Shown here: piece by piece, positions 44,984 through 54,207 of the stretch | How positions within the stretch are numbered: the stretch's first letter is position 1 | Layout: every line of letters begins with the position of its first letter | Assembly (NCBI GenBank): GCA_963770245.1 | Contig: CAVYOX010000014.1 | Span: 1,018,989-1,082,988, forward strand | Direction: 5' to 3' | Source of the DNA: PALSA-270 sp963770245 | Lineage (GTDB): Bacteria > Acidobacteriota > Terriglobia > Terriglobales > Acidobacteriaceae | Length of the DNA stretch: 64,000 bases | The notes under the pieces: generated by a model | The model's database searches: none | Told to the model about the DNA's origin: nothing | What the model saw: only the letters and a program-made list of their open reading frames with translations | Position numbers and translations under genes: made by a program

Positions 44984-46108
44984 TTATACCGCCACCGGGA
45001 CGCAGGGCCTCAGGGCGGATTCCTCGGGCTGGGGGTCGGCCAGTCGCATTTCCCGGAAGACGTTCAAATTAGAGGACATAACGACCCCAGGGCTGAGATG
45101 GGAGGTGGTGGGGAAGGGGGTCTTATTGGTGATGTTGTCGGCCAGAATACGAACCGCCAGCTGACCCTGGCGATGGGGCTGCTGATAAATGGACGCCGTA
45201 ATGGTTCCTTTCCTGAAATAGGGCGACATTTCGCTAAACAAATCGGTCGTAATCAACCTGACACTTCCCGCCAGGCCCCGAGCCCCGAGTGCCCGGCATA
45301 CCGGGAGGCAGTTGACCGTATTCACATACAGTCCGGCGAGCGAGGGCGCGCACCCGAGCAGATCGTAGGTTTTTTGAAAGCTCTCGTCCTCATCCTCGTG
45401 GCCTTCGATCACGTCGACGATTTCTCCCCCCGGGCAATGGCGCGGAAAACTTTCGGAAAAGGCCTCGGTCTTTTTGCGATGATCTTCGGTTTTCAACATG
45501 CCAGCCACGACCGCCACCTGCGATCCCGGAGGAACAAACTTGCCCATGAGTTCGCCGGCGAGCGAACCATTCAAGGAGGGTTCCACACAGACTACGCTCG
45601 AGCGCCGACTTTCGGGGGCATCGGTGGAGACGCACACGACGCGAATGCCGCGTTGTTCCGCTTCATCAATCAGGGGGCGGAGAGCTTTCGGGTTTCCCGC
45701 AGTCAGAATAATTCCATCGACTCCGCTCTCCATGAGTTCATGGAAGGCTTCCGTATCGCCTTCCCCCAGGGAACGAACCGGGCGGTTCACGAATTGGATG
45801 CCCAGCTGGGCCATGCTCCGGGCCTCATCGAGGACACCACTCCATAGCTGGTCATAAAAGAAGTGGATTTCTCGCGGCATGCACACGCCAATGCGGGCGC
45901 TGGCCCGCGCCGCCGACAAGGCGCGGGCTGCCAGATTCGGGGTGTAGCCGATTTGCCGGGCAATCTGCAGAATCTGTTGGCGAGTCGATTCCTTGATGCC
46001 GCCCCGGCCGTGCAAGGCCCGGTCAACGGTTCCAATCGACACGTTGGCCAGTTCGGCAATCAGGTGAATTCCACTTCTTTCTTTCTTCTTGGTCATCGGC
46101 TTCTTCAT
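44984..46108 (-). CDS. LacI-family transcriptional regulator
   Basis: 374 residues from the ATG at 46108; a GGAGG ribosome binding site (46122-46118) overlaps a possible GTG start, which rules that out. The N-terminus is a LacI helix-turn-helix (LIAELANVSIGTVDRALHGRGGIKESTRQQILQIARQIGYTPNLAARAL, residues 16-64), then a periplasmic-binding-protein-like effector domain (IGVCMPREIHFFYDQLW; GIILTAGNPKALRPLID; YVNTVNCLPVCRALG). It most likely represses the receptor (44738) and the GH3 gene (46377) and is released by a sugar. Palindromes sit before both targets and beside its own promoter. Confidence 0.9.
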   Translation of the reverse strand: MKKPMTKKKERSGIHLIAELANVSIGTVDRALHGRGGIKESTRQQILQIARQIGYTPNLAARALSAARASARIGVCMPREIHFFYDQLWSGVLDEARSMAQLGIQFVNRPVRSLGEGDTEAFHELMESGVDGIILTAGNPKALRPLIDEAEQRGIRVVCVSTDAPESRRSSVVCVEPSLNGSLAGELMGKFVPPGSQVAVVAGMLKTEDHRKKTEAFSESFPRHCPGGEIVDVIEGHEDEDESFQKTYDLLGCAPSLAGLYVNTVNCLPVCRALGARGLAGSVRLITTDLFSEMSPYFRKGTITASIYQQPHRQGQLAVRILADNITNKTPFPTTSHLSPGVVMSSNLNVFREMRLADPQPEESALRPCVPVAV

Positions 46109-46201
46109 CGCAGCGGCCTCCACAATTCCCCTGGGTCAACTGCCAAGAACCCTGGCCTCAGGGCGCCGGCAAACGTCTTGGTCGCGGGCTCGCCCGGTCT
46201 C

Positions 46202-46217
46202 GGGAAAACGTTTTCCC
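46202..46217. promoter_or_regulatory. Palindromic operator between lacI and the GH3 gene
   Basis: Perfect 16-bp palindrome GGGAAAACGTTTTCCC with a central CG, located between two divergent genes (46108 and 46377). A TATATT box lies directly beside it on the lacI side. It differs from the 44811 site outside the ACGT centre, so it may serve a different regulator. Confidence 0.65.
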
Positions 46218-46376
46218 AATATACACGATTTGCGAGAACCCTTCCTTAATTTTGCGTCGGCCAACCCTAGCCAACCGGGCTGCCTTTCGTGTACGTTGAC
46301 GGTGCACCAGCACTCCAATGCGCTACGTTTACATTTTCCTGGTCTCGAACCATACCACTGCCGGGGGCTAAATTCC

Positions 46377-49031
46377 ATGCGAGAAATTCGGATTTTCTTA
46401 ACGCGGTTGTTGTGGGTCCTGCTGGTTACCGGGCTGGGCGCGGTCGGGCAAAACGGGAATCCGGCCAATGCCCCGCGTTACCTCGATCCGGCGCAGCCGC
46501 TGGCGGCGCGGGTGAATGACTTGGTATCCCGCATGACGCTGGAGGAAAAGGCCTCTCAGCTGGTGAATCATTCCCGGCCCGTCCCCCGGCTGCAGGTCCC
46601 CGAGTATGACTGGTGGAGCGAGGCCTTGCACGGGGTGGCCCGCGCCGGCATCGCCACGGTTTTTCCCGAGCCGATCGGCCTGGCCTCGACCTTCGATGTT
46701 CCCCTGGTTCACACGATGGCGGTCGATATCTCGACCGAAGCCCGGGCCAAATACAATCAGTCGATCCGCGCCGGACGGCATGTCATTTTCGAGGGCCTGG
46801 ACTTCTGGTCGCCGAATATCAACATATTCCGTGATCCCCGCTGGGGACGCGGCCAGGAAACCTACGGCGAGGACCCGTTCCTCACCGGCAAAATGGGTGT
46901 CGCCTTCGTCACCGGCATGCAGGGCGATGATCCCAAGTACTACCGCGTGATCGCCACTCCCAAGCATTTTGCCGTCCACAGCGGTCCGGAAACCACCCGC
47001 CACATGGTCAATGTGGAAGTCTCGAAGCACGACGAAGAGGATACCTACCTTCCCGCCTTCCGCGCCGCCGTCACCGAAGGCCGCGCGGGCTCAGTGATGT
47101 GCGCCTACAACCGCGTCAATGGCGAACCGGCGTGCGCCAGCACGTTTCTGCTCGAGGACCAACTGCGGGGCACATGGCAGTTCACCGGCTATGTGGTGTC
47201 GGACTGCGATGCCGTCACCGACATTTTCAATGGCCATCATTTTACGAAGACGGTCGAAGAGGCGGCTGCGGTTTCGCTCAAAAGAGGAATGGACAATGAG
47301 TGTGCCGACTTTTTTGGCGGGCCCGCCGACAACTCCGACTACCGGAAGTATGTGGACGCGGTCAAGCGGGGCCTGCTCAGCGAAAACGACATTGACGTGG
47401 CGGTGAAACGCCTGTTCACCGCCCGGTTCCGCCTGGGCCTGTTCGACCCTCCGGAGATGGTGCAATACGCGCAGACTCCGGATTCTGAAATTGACAGCGC
47501 AGGGCACCAGCAACTCGCCCTGCGCGCGGCGCGTGAGTCCATGGTATTGCTCAAAAACGATGGTGTGCTGCCCTTGCGTCCCGACATCAAGAAAATCGCC
47601 GTGGTCGGGCCGCTGGCGGATTCGGTGCCCGTGCTCGAAGGCAACTACAACGGCACTCCTTCTCATCCGGTTACGGCGCTCGACGGCATTCGCCAGCAGT
47701 TTTCGGCAGCCCAGATCACCTTCATGCCCGGGACCAACTTCTTGCGGGAGAATGAAGTCATACCCACTCCCGCCCTTTCAACCGATGATGGCCAGCCCGG
47801 AGTGAAGGCGGAATACTATTCGGATGAGACCTTCACGGGCACTCCCTTGGCGGTTCGGGTCGACAAGATGATCGACTACCAGCCGGTAGAAGATGATCCG
47901 TTCTCGGTGGTTGCGCCCGGCGGACGACAGCAGTTTGCGGTCCGCTGGACGGGGTTTGTTACTGCCTCCGAATCCGGCAGCTATCAGTTCGGGGTCACGC
48001 GGTCGCGAAGCCGGCTCTGGCTGGACGGCAAACTGATCGTCAACGACTGGGACCGGCAAACCGCCACCCCCCGCACGGTCACCGTGGAACTAGAGAAGGG
48101 GCACAAGTACGCGGTCAAAGTGGAGTACGTCAGCGAACGCCATGGCATCCAGTTGGTGTGGCTGCACCTGGTCCCGGATACGATTGAACAGGCGGTCGCC
48201 TCCGCCAAGCAGGCGGATGTGGTGATCGCGGTCGTCGGCATCACCTCGCGGCTTGAAGGCGAGGAGATGAAAGTCGACCTGCCCGGCTTCAAGGGCGGCG
48301 ATCGGACCAGCCTGGATTTACCAAAGGACGAAGAAGATCTGCTCGAGGGACTGAAGGCGAGCGGCAAGCCGTTGATCGTTGTCCTCATGAACGGCAGCGC
48401 GCTCTCGGTCAATTGGGCGAAGGAAAACAGCAACGCCATCCTCGAGGCCTGGTATTCGGGAGAACAAGGGGGAACCGCCATTGCTGAAACGCTCGCGGGC
48501 ACGAACAATCCGGCGGGCCGCTTGCCGGTGACCTTCTACAAAGGGATTGAACAGTTGCCGCCCTTTGAAGACTATTCCATGAAGAACCGGACCTACCGGT
48601 ACTTCGAAGGCCAGCCTCTTTATCCTTTTGGTTATGGGCTAAGCTACTCGCAGTTCGCCTACCACAATCTGCAGCTCTCGCCGAGCAAGCTTAACGCGGG
48701 AGACTCACTCAGCGTGGATGCGGACGTCAAAAACGTGAGTCCGCGCGAGGGCGATGAGGTGGTCGAGCTGTACTTGACCTTCCCCAAGTCCGCGACCGCT
48801 CCCATTCACGCCCTGCGCGCGTTTACCCGGATTCATGTCGCCGCCGGGGAAACCGAGCACGTGCATTTCACGCTCGATCCGCGTGACTTGAGCTCCGTCG
48901 ATGCCAACGGGACCCGCAACGTCTCAGAAGGAGACTATCAGGTCACAGTTGGCGGCGGACAGCCGGGAACAGAGGCTAGCCAGGTCGGCTCGGGATTCAG
49001 CATCGCGGGCAATCAGAAACTTCCCGAGTAG
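46377..49031 (+). CDS. Exported GH3 glycosidase with PA14 insert (beta-xylosidase/glucosidase type)
   Basis: 884 residues from the ATG at 46377; frames that begin earlier cross the operator. A signal peptide (LLWVLLVTGLGAVG) leads into a GH3 N-domain with DWWSEALHGVARAG and KHFAVHSGPE, and the nucleophile Asp in GYVVSDCDAV near residue 275. The C-domain is interrupted near residues 474-596 by a PA14 domain (VKAEYYSDETFTG), common in secreted GH3 enzymes, and ends with a fibronectin-III-like domain. It probably releases terminal xylose or glucose. Divergent from lacI with an operator between, so likely sugar-induced. Confidence 0.9.
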   Translation: MREIRIFLTRLLWVLLVTGLGAVGQNGNPANAPRYLDPAQPLAARVNDLVSRMTLEEKASQLVNHSRPVPRLQVPEYDWWSEALHGVARAGIATVFPEPIGLASTFDVPLVHTMAVDISTEARAKYNQSIRAGRHVIFEGLDFWSPNINIFRDPRWGRGQETYGEDPFLTGKMGVAFVTGMQGDDPKYYRVIATPKHFAVHSGPETTRHMVNVEVSKHDEEDTYLPAFRAAVTEGRAGSVMCAYNRVNGEPACASTFLLEDQLRGTWQFTGYVVSDCDAVTDIFNGHHFTKTVEEAAAVSLKRGMDNECADFFGGPADNSDYRKYVDAVKRGLLSENDIDVAVKRLFTARFRLGLFDPPEMVQYAQTPDSEIDSAGHQQLALRAARESMVLLKNDGVLPLRPDIKKIAVVGPLADSVPVLEGNYNGTPSHPVTALDGIRQQFSAAQITFMPGTNFLRENEVIPTPALSTDDGQPGVKAEYYSDETFTGTPLAVRVDKMIDYQPVEDDPFSVVAPGGRQQFAVRWTGFVTASESGSYQFGVTRSRSRLWLDGKLIVNDWDRQTATPRTVTVELEKGHKYAVKVEYVSERHGIQLVWLHLVPDTIEQAVASAKQADVVIAVVGITSRLEGEEMKVDLPGFKGGDRTSLDLPKDEEDLLEGLKASGKPLIVVLMNGSALSVNWAKENSNAILEAWYSGEQGGTAIAETLAGTNNPAGRLPVTFYKGIEQLPPFEDYSMKNRTYRYFEGQPLYPFGYGLSYSQFAYHNLQLSPSKLNAGDSLSVDADVKNVSPREGDEVVELYLTFPKSATAPIHALRAFTRIHVAAGETEHVHFTLDPRDLSSVDANGTRNVSEGDYQVTVGGGQPGTEASQVGSGFSIAGNQKLPE

Positions 49032-49437
49032 CCGACGGACAAGTAGTCGACGGATAAAAGGCTGCGCACGATATGAGAACCACGCCGGGAGCGCCGGATG
49101 CCTACGCTTCTCGGACGGCGGGCGATTCTCCCGGGGGAGCGCCGCTTGAAGCAAACCTGTCTGAAGCAAACCTGTCTGAAGCAAACCTGTTGAAGCAAAG
49201 AAGAGCCTCTCAGGGCACTGGTTCGCGGCGGTCGCTGATTGCCTCCTGCCGGAATGCGAGGCCTTCCGCCATGCGGACCCTGGCATGGCTCCCGCGAAAA
49301 GCTGGACCTCGCCTGCCCAGTTTTTTCATCGCAGGCCCTCTTTACAAAACTTTACTCGATTTGACCAACTTATTACCGGGTCGCGATCCCGAACGGTGTT
49401 TGAATGATGGAAACCTGAGAACAGGAGTATCCCCCAA
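49032..49437. other. Intergenic region with a minisatellite
   Basis: About 400 bases between GH3 and the DUF5666 gene. It contains a 15-base tandem repeat (49147-49200). No gene is recognised. Near the end are AACAGGAGT and CCCCCAA just before the ATG at 49438, a fair ribosome binding site. Confidence 0.55.
49147..49200 (+). repeat. 15-bp tandem repeat
   Basis: TGAAGCAAACCTGTC twice in full at 49147 and 49162, a third copy one base short at 49177, then a partial TGAAGCAAAG at 49191. In one frame it reads EANLS repeated, matching the pentapeptide A(D/N)LXX form, but no credible gene surrounds it. Confidence 0.85.
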
Positions 49438-50190
49438 ATGCGCAAAACCAGCATGATTTTGGTTCTTTTTCTAACTGCGGCCCTTGGTTGGGCGCAGTCG
49501 ACACCTCCCGATTCCCCTCCCCCGGACCAGTCTACGGCCCCGGCTGCGGCTGCTCCAGCTGCTCCGGCTACGGGGGTTCCGGCTGAGGGTCAACCGCAGC
49601 GCGGCCGCCGGCCCGGAGTGGCCGGGACCATTTCGGCGATTAGCGCCGATTCCATCGTCTTGAAGACTCGCGACGGTCAAACCGCCCAGGTGAGTCTGAG
49701 CGACAAAACCCAGTTCAGCAAAGAGCGTCAGCCCGCCAAGCTCGCGGACTTCAAGGTCGGCGACGAAGTCTTCGTTCGTGGCACCTCGGTCGGTGGCAAT
49801 AGCTGGCAGGCGGACATGGTCGGTACCCGTCCCGCCGGAGGCCTTGGCGCCGGGAACATGTCCGATGCTCTCGGCAAGCGCTTCATCGTGGGACAGATCA
49901 CATCCATCAACGGCATGCAGCTGGTGATAGCGCGCCCCGATAATGTAAGTCAGACCATCACGGTCGATGAGAGCACGTCGTTTCAGAAGCAAGGGGAGAG
50001 CATTACTTTGGCCGATCTCAAGCCGGGCGATCACATCTTTGGCCGCGGAGAGATCAAAAACGGTGTCTTTGTGCCCGCGGTTCTCAACCTCGGCGATCCG
50101 CGCATGATGGGTCGCGGACGGGGCCAAGGACAGGGAATGGGACAAGGACAGGGATCTGGCCAGGGACCGGCAACACCGGATTCCCATTGA
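49438..50190 (+). CDS. Exported DUF5666 protein
   Basis: 250 residues: signal peptide (ends LGWAQ), Pro/Ala-rich linker, then two beta-rich DUF5666-like domains (GVAGTISAISADSIVLKTRDGQ near residue 60; IVGQITSINGMQLVIARPDN near 150), ending in a Gly/Gln/Met-rich tail. DUF5666 domains are OB-like and occur in envelope proteins; no catalytic residues are seen. It lies before a TonB receptor gene on the same strand. Function unknown. Confidence 0.7.
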   Translation: MRKTSMILVLFLTAALGWAQSTPPDSPPPDQSTAPAAAAPAAPATGVPAEGQPQRGRRPGVAGTISAISADSIVLKTRDGQTAQVSLSDKTQFSKERQPAKLADFKVGDEVFVRGTSVGGNSWQADMVGTRPAGGLGAGNMSDALGKRFIVGQITSINGMQLVIARPDNVSQTITVDESTSFQKQGESITLADLKPGDHIFGRGEIKNGVFVPAVLNLGDPRMMGRGRGQGQGMGQGQGSGQGPATPDSH

Positions 50191-50552
50191 CCGGCAAGGC
50201 CGAGCGGCGGAGACTGATTCAGAGGGCGAAAGACTCTGCTTCGGACTGAAACGTGAAGCGGCATGAGCATTGAGCCACGGCCCCGACCCGGTCGTGGCTC
50301 GAGGTCCCGAACCGAGCCTACTCGCCTGAGGTCCGCGTGAAGGTACTCGATTGGCGCTTCGAGCGCTCGCTAGGACGAGGGGGCGTCAACAACGGGTGCG
50401 GCCGCTTGAGCGTGTGAAATGGATTGGCATCGAGCCGCCTGTCCGCGGCCCCAAGTTTCGCATCGGTTTCCCGAACCCGACCGAAGTCGAACGGAAGCTA
50501 CAGGAACCCGGCACATGAGACCGCACCGAACCGCCATGTCGGATTCTTGTTC

Positions 50553-53500
50553 ATGAGATTGCCGCCTCAGTTTCGGGCCTTCGGCCGAGCGTTTCAGATC
50601 TCTGTGCCGGGCCGGGGAGTGCTGCTCGGAATTCTCCTCGGGCTGCTCGCCCCCAGTGGTTTGCGGGCGCAATCCTCGCCCGAAATTCCAATTCCGGCCA
50701 CCCAGGGCGGAATCATCCACGGCTTGGTGAAGTCCGGCAACATGCCGCTTCCTGGTGTAACCGTCACTGCGGTTAACACGCTTACCGGACAAAAAGCCAT
50801 CACCTGGACTGGAGTTGACGGCAGATATCTCCTGCAAGTCCCGGCCAATGGCCGCTACGTGGTGCGCGCGCAGATGGCGGCCTTTGCCCTCCTGACCCAC
50901 GAAGTGGTGATCGCTCCGGCAACCAACAATATGCAGGCGGACTTGGAAATGGTGCTGCTCTCCCGCGCCCAACAGGCCGCCCCCTCGCAATTACCGGCCC
51001 AGATCGCGGCGGCTCTCGGCGCCGCCGCGCTCGGTGGCCCTACCAGCAACACCGGCCGACGCGGATTCCAAAGCCTGTCCTTGAACCAGAGTGAGGGCGC
51101 GGAGCAAACAAACAGCGGAGCGGATCAAATAGCGCCCTCCGGCATGCCCATGCCGGGCATTTCGCCGGACTCAGCGACCGAATCGGTGGCGGTTTCCGGG
51201 ACCACGCAAAATCCGATGGGATCGCTCAATAGCGATGACTTTCGCGAACGCGTGCAGGAGTTTCAGCAACAGAATGGTGGCCCGGGGGGCCTGGGAGGCG
51301 GCGGAGGCTTGGGCGGGGGTGGTGGCGGTTTTGGCGGCCGGGGCGGCGGTTTCGGAGGTTCACCAATCTTTTTCGCCGGCGGCCGGGGCGGCCGCTTCGA
51401 CATCAATCGTCCTCATGGATCTGTTTTCTACACTGTCGGCGACTCCGCGTTGAACGCCGGCCCGTTTGCCCTGACCGACCAGCCGTCGACCAAGCCGAGC
51501 GGGATGACCAACCGCTTCGGCGGCTCGATCGGCGGCCCGCTGAATATTCCGCACATCTACCATGGCGGCAGCAAGACGTTCTATTTCATCAACTACACCG
51601 GGATGCGCAACCAGAATCCCTATGACGAATACTCGACCGTTCCTACGCTGGCTGAGCGCACGGGCGATTTCTCGAATACGACGATTGCCTCGCAAGGCGG
51701 CAGTGGGACGCCGACGCAAGTCCCGGTCGAGCTCTACAATCCCTTCACCGGCCAGCTCATCCCCGGCGCCAACTTGGCGAATTCCGGATTGACCATTAGC
51801 CCGATCGCCGAAGGCTTGCTGCCTTACATCCCGCTGCCCAACTTGCTCGGCGTGCAGAAGAACTTTCATTTCGTGACTTCGGTCAACAGCGACAGCGACG
51901 ACCTGAACCTCCGCATCAATCACACCTTCGGCGCCGCACCCACCCCCGGGCAGCGTGGAGCCGGTGGCCGGGGCGGTGGTGGCGGAGGCCGCGGCGGCTC
52001 CCGCGCGCCCCGCAACAATTTGACCATCGGTGTGCATTATCATGCGACTGCCTCAAACGAGACCAATCCGTTTCCGAGTGTCGGCGGCAATCGCAATCTC
52101 CGCGCCTGGGACGTTCCGATTTCCTACACGCGCAGCGTCGGCAAGCTGACCAACACCGCCCGTGTGGATTTCAACAGCAGCCGGACCCGCACCCAGAATC
52201 TCTACGCTTTTTCGCAGGACATTACCGGCGACCTGGGCATCACCGGCGTCTCTCAGAACCCCTTCGATTGGGGCCTGCCCAATCTCTCGTTCACGCATTT
52301 CGGCAGCCTCAGCGACATCGCGCCTTCCTTCAACCGCAACCAGACCGTCTCCTTCGGCGACTCCCTTGTCTGGAATCATGGCAAGCATACCTGGCGCTGG
52401 GGTGGCGACTTCCGCCGCATTGAGCTCAACAACGAAACCGACAGCAATCCCCGCGGCTCATTTATTTTCACCGGCGAGAACACAGCGGCCTTGGTCAATG
52501 GACAGGCGATCCCCAACACCGGCTACGACTTCGCTGATTTCCTGCTCGGCCTGCCGCAACAGACTTCGCTGCAAACCGCGTTGGATCCGCTCACCACCAA
52601 TAGCTATCACTTCCGGGGAAATTCCTGGGATGCGTACGCACAGGATGAATGGAAACTGCGTGGCAATCTCACTCTCAATCTCGGCGTGCGCTGGGAGTAC
52701 GTTTCTCCCTTTGCTGAAGTCAACAATCGCATCGCCAATTTGATTCTTTCTGCCGGCGTTCTCAATCCCTTGCTCGGCACTCCCACGCTGACGCCAGTGC
52801 TGCCCGGCCAGGGCTATCCCGCAACCTTGATCCATCCCGACCGCAAGAACTTTGCCCCTCGGGTCGGCATCGCCTGGAAGCCCTGGGACAAGATGGTGAT
52901 TCGCACCGGCTACGGCATCAACTACAACACCGGCGCCTTTCAGACCATTGCCCAGAAGCTTGCCTTCCAGCCGCCCTTCGCCAACACCGAAACCAACGTG
53001 CAATCCGCGGTGGGCGCGCTCACGCTGCAAAACGGATTCCCCACTCCAACCGGCGGCCTGATTACCAATAGCTACGCCATCGATCCCAACTACCGCCTCG
53101 GCTCCGTCCAGATTCGCTTCCTCGACATTCAGCTGCAGATCCGGCCCACGCTGCTGCTGAACCTCGACTATGCCGGATCGAAGGGCACCCATCTCGACGA
53201 CGAAATTGCGCCCAACAGTCTTCTGACCGGCATTCGCATTCCCACGGCGCAGGCCTTTCTCTGGCAGACTTCGCAGGGTTACTCGAGCGCCAACTCCGGT
53301 TCGATCCGTTTGCGCAAGCGCTTGCAGCGCGGCGTTTCGATCGGGGGCACCTACACCTTTTCGAAGGTGATCGATGATGTTTCCTCGATCGGCGGAGGCG
53401 CTTTCTCGGTCGCGCAAGATCCCTTCAATTTGGCTGCCGAGCGCGGCCTCTCTAGCCTCGACCAGCCGCAGAGGCTTACCGCCGACTATCTGTTGGAATT

Positions 53501-54008
53501 GCCCTTTGGCCATGACAAGCGTTGGCTGGCCGGCGCGAGCCCGTGGCGCGCCATATTCGGCGATTGGACCTGGAGCGGCGACTGGACCATCGCGGACGGC
53601 ACGTTCTTTACCCCGAATGTGCTCGGCAACTTCGGCGATGTCAATCGTGGCACCAATGGCATTCTGCGCGCCGATGTGGCTCCCGGAGTGCCCGTGACCG
53701 TGCCCAGTCCCTCGATTGCGGAATGGTTCAACACCGCGGCCTTCGCGGTTCCACCCGCCGGCCAGTACGGCGATGCGCGCCGCAACAGCATCGAGGGGCC
53801 TGGCGAAGTCGTGTTCGACATGTCGTTCAACAAGCTGATTCCGTTCAAGGAGAGCCGCACCCTCGAACTTCGCGCCTCGGCCTCGAACGTGTTCAACCAT
53901 CCCAACTTCGCAGCCATCGACACCACGGTAAATTCTCCGACATTTGGCCAGGTGATCTCTGCCGCTGCCATGCGGACCATAACGATGACCGCCCGCTTGA
54001 GATTTTGA
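50553..54008 (+). CDS. Oar-like TonB-dependent receptor with Gly-rich inserts
   Basis: 1151 residues from the ATG at 50553, the start next to a signal peptide (ends SGLRAQS); no clear ribosome binding site is visible. A carboxypeptidase-regulatory domain (GGIIHGLVKSGNMPLPGVTVTAVN) is followed by a plug-like region and a long barrel ending TARLRF. Unusual Gly-rich low-complexity runs occur near residues 244-275 (GGLGGGGGGF) and near 468-490. These may be flexible loops or replication-slippage expansions. It probably imports a large ligand; no receptor-specific enzyme is adjacent, so the substrate is unknown. The VWFA gene follows on the same strand 199 bases on. Confidence 0.85.
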   Translation: MRLPPQFRAFGRAFQISVPGRGVLLGILLGLLAPSGLRAQSSPEIPIPATQGGIIHGLVKSGNMPLPGVTVTAVNTLTGQKAITWTGVDGRYLLQVPANGRYVVRAQMAAFALLTHEVVIAPATNNMQADLEMVLLSRAQQAAPSQLPAQIAAALGAAALGGPTSNTGRRGFQSLSLNQSEGAEQTNSGADQIAPSGMPMPGISPDSATESVAVSGTTQNPMGSLNSDDFRERVQEFQQQNGGPGGLGGGGGLGGGGGGFGGRGGGFGGSPIFFAGGRGGRFDINRPHGSVFYTVGDSALNAGPFALTDQPSTKPSGMTNRFGGSIGGPLNIPHIYHGGSKTFYFINYTGMRNQNPYDEYSTVPTLAERTGDFSNTTIASQGGSGTPTQVPVELYNPFTGQLIPGANLANSGLTISPIAEGLLPYIPLPNLLGVQKNFHFVTSVNSDSDDLNLRINHTFGAAPTPGQRGAGGRGGGGGGRGGSRAPRNNLTIGVHYHATASNETNPFPSVGGNRNLRAWDVPISYTRSVGKLTNTARVDFNSSRTRTQNLYAFSQDITGDLGITGVSQNPFDWGLPNLSFTHFGSLSDIAPSFNRNQTVSFGDSLVWNHGKHTWRWGGDFRRIELNNETDSNPRGSFIFTGENTAALVNGQAIPNTGYDFADFLLGLPQQTSLQTALDPLTTNSYHFRGNSWDAYAQDEWKLRGNLTLNLGVRWEYVSPFAEVNNRIANLILSAGVLNPLLGTPTLTPVLPGQGYPATLIHPDRKNFAPRVGIAWKPWDKMVIRTGYGINYNTGAFQTIAQKLAFQPPFANTETNVQSAVGALTLQNGFPTPTGGLITNSYAIDPNYRLGSVQIRFLDIQLQIRPTLLLNLDYAGSKGTHLDDEIAPNSLLTGIRIPTAQAFLWQTSQGYSSANSGSIRLRKRLQRGVSIGGTYTFSKVIDDVSSIGGGAFSVAQDPFNLAAERGLSSLDQPQRLTADYLLELPFGHDKRWLAGASPWRAIFGDWTWSGDWTIADGTFFTPNVLGNFGDVNRGTNGILRADVAPGVPVTVPSPSIAEWFNTAAFAVPPAGQYGDARRNSIEGPGEVVFDMSFNKLIPFKESRTLELRASASNVFNHPNFAAIDTTVNSPTFGQVISAAAMRTITMTARLRF

Positions 54009-54207
54009 GGGGGCGCAATGAATGGAACGCGATGAATGGGACGCAACGAAAATGAATGAGGATGGGTCAGAGTTTGAGTCAAGAAGGCGGGGCGGTCATT
54101 CCGAGCAGCTTCACCCACCAGGCATCTGTTTTCGCGGACGCCTGCGGAAAAAGCAGATTTCTCGGCCGGCTCGAGGCGACCATTCTCGAAGCGAGGTGCC
54201 AACCATC

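Noticed and set aside
49073..49456. Plus frame with EANLS pentapeptide-like repeats
   Set aside because: The repeat comes from a 15-bp DNA minisatellite; the rest of the frame has no family similarity and runs into the start of the next gene.
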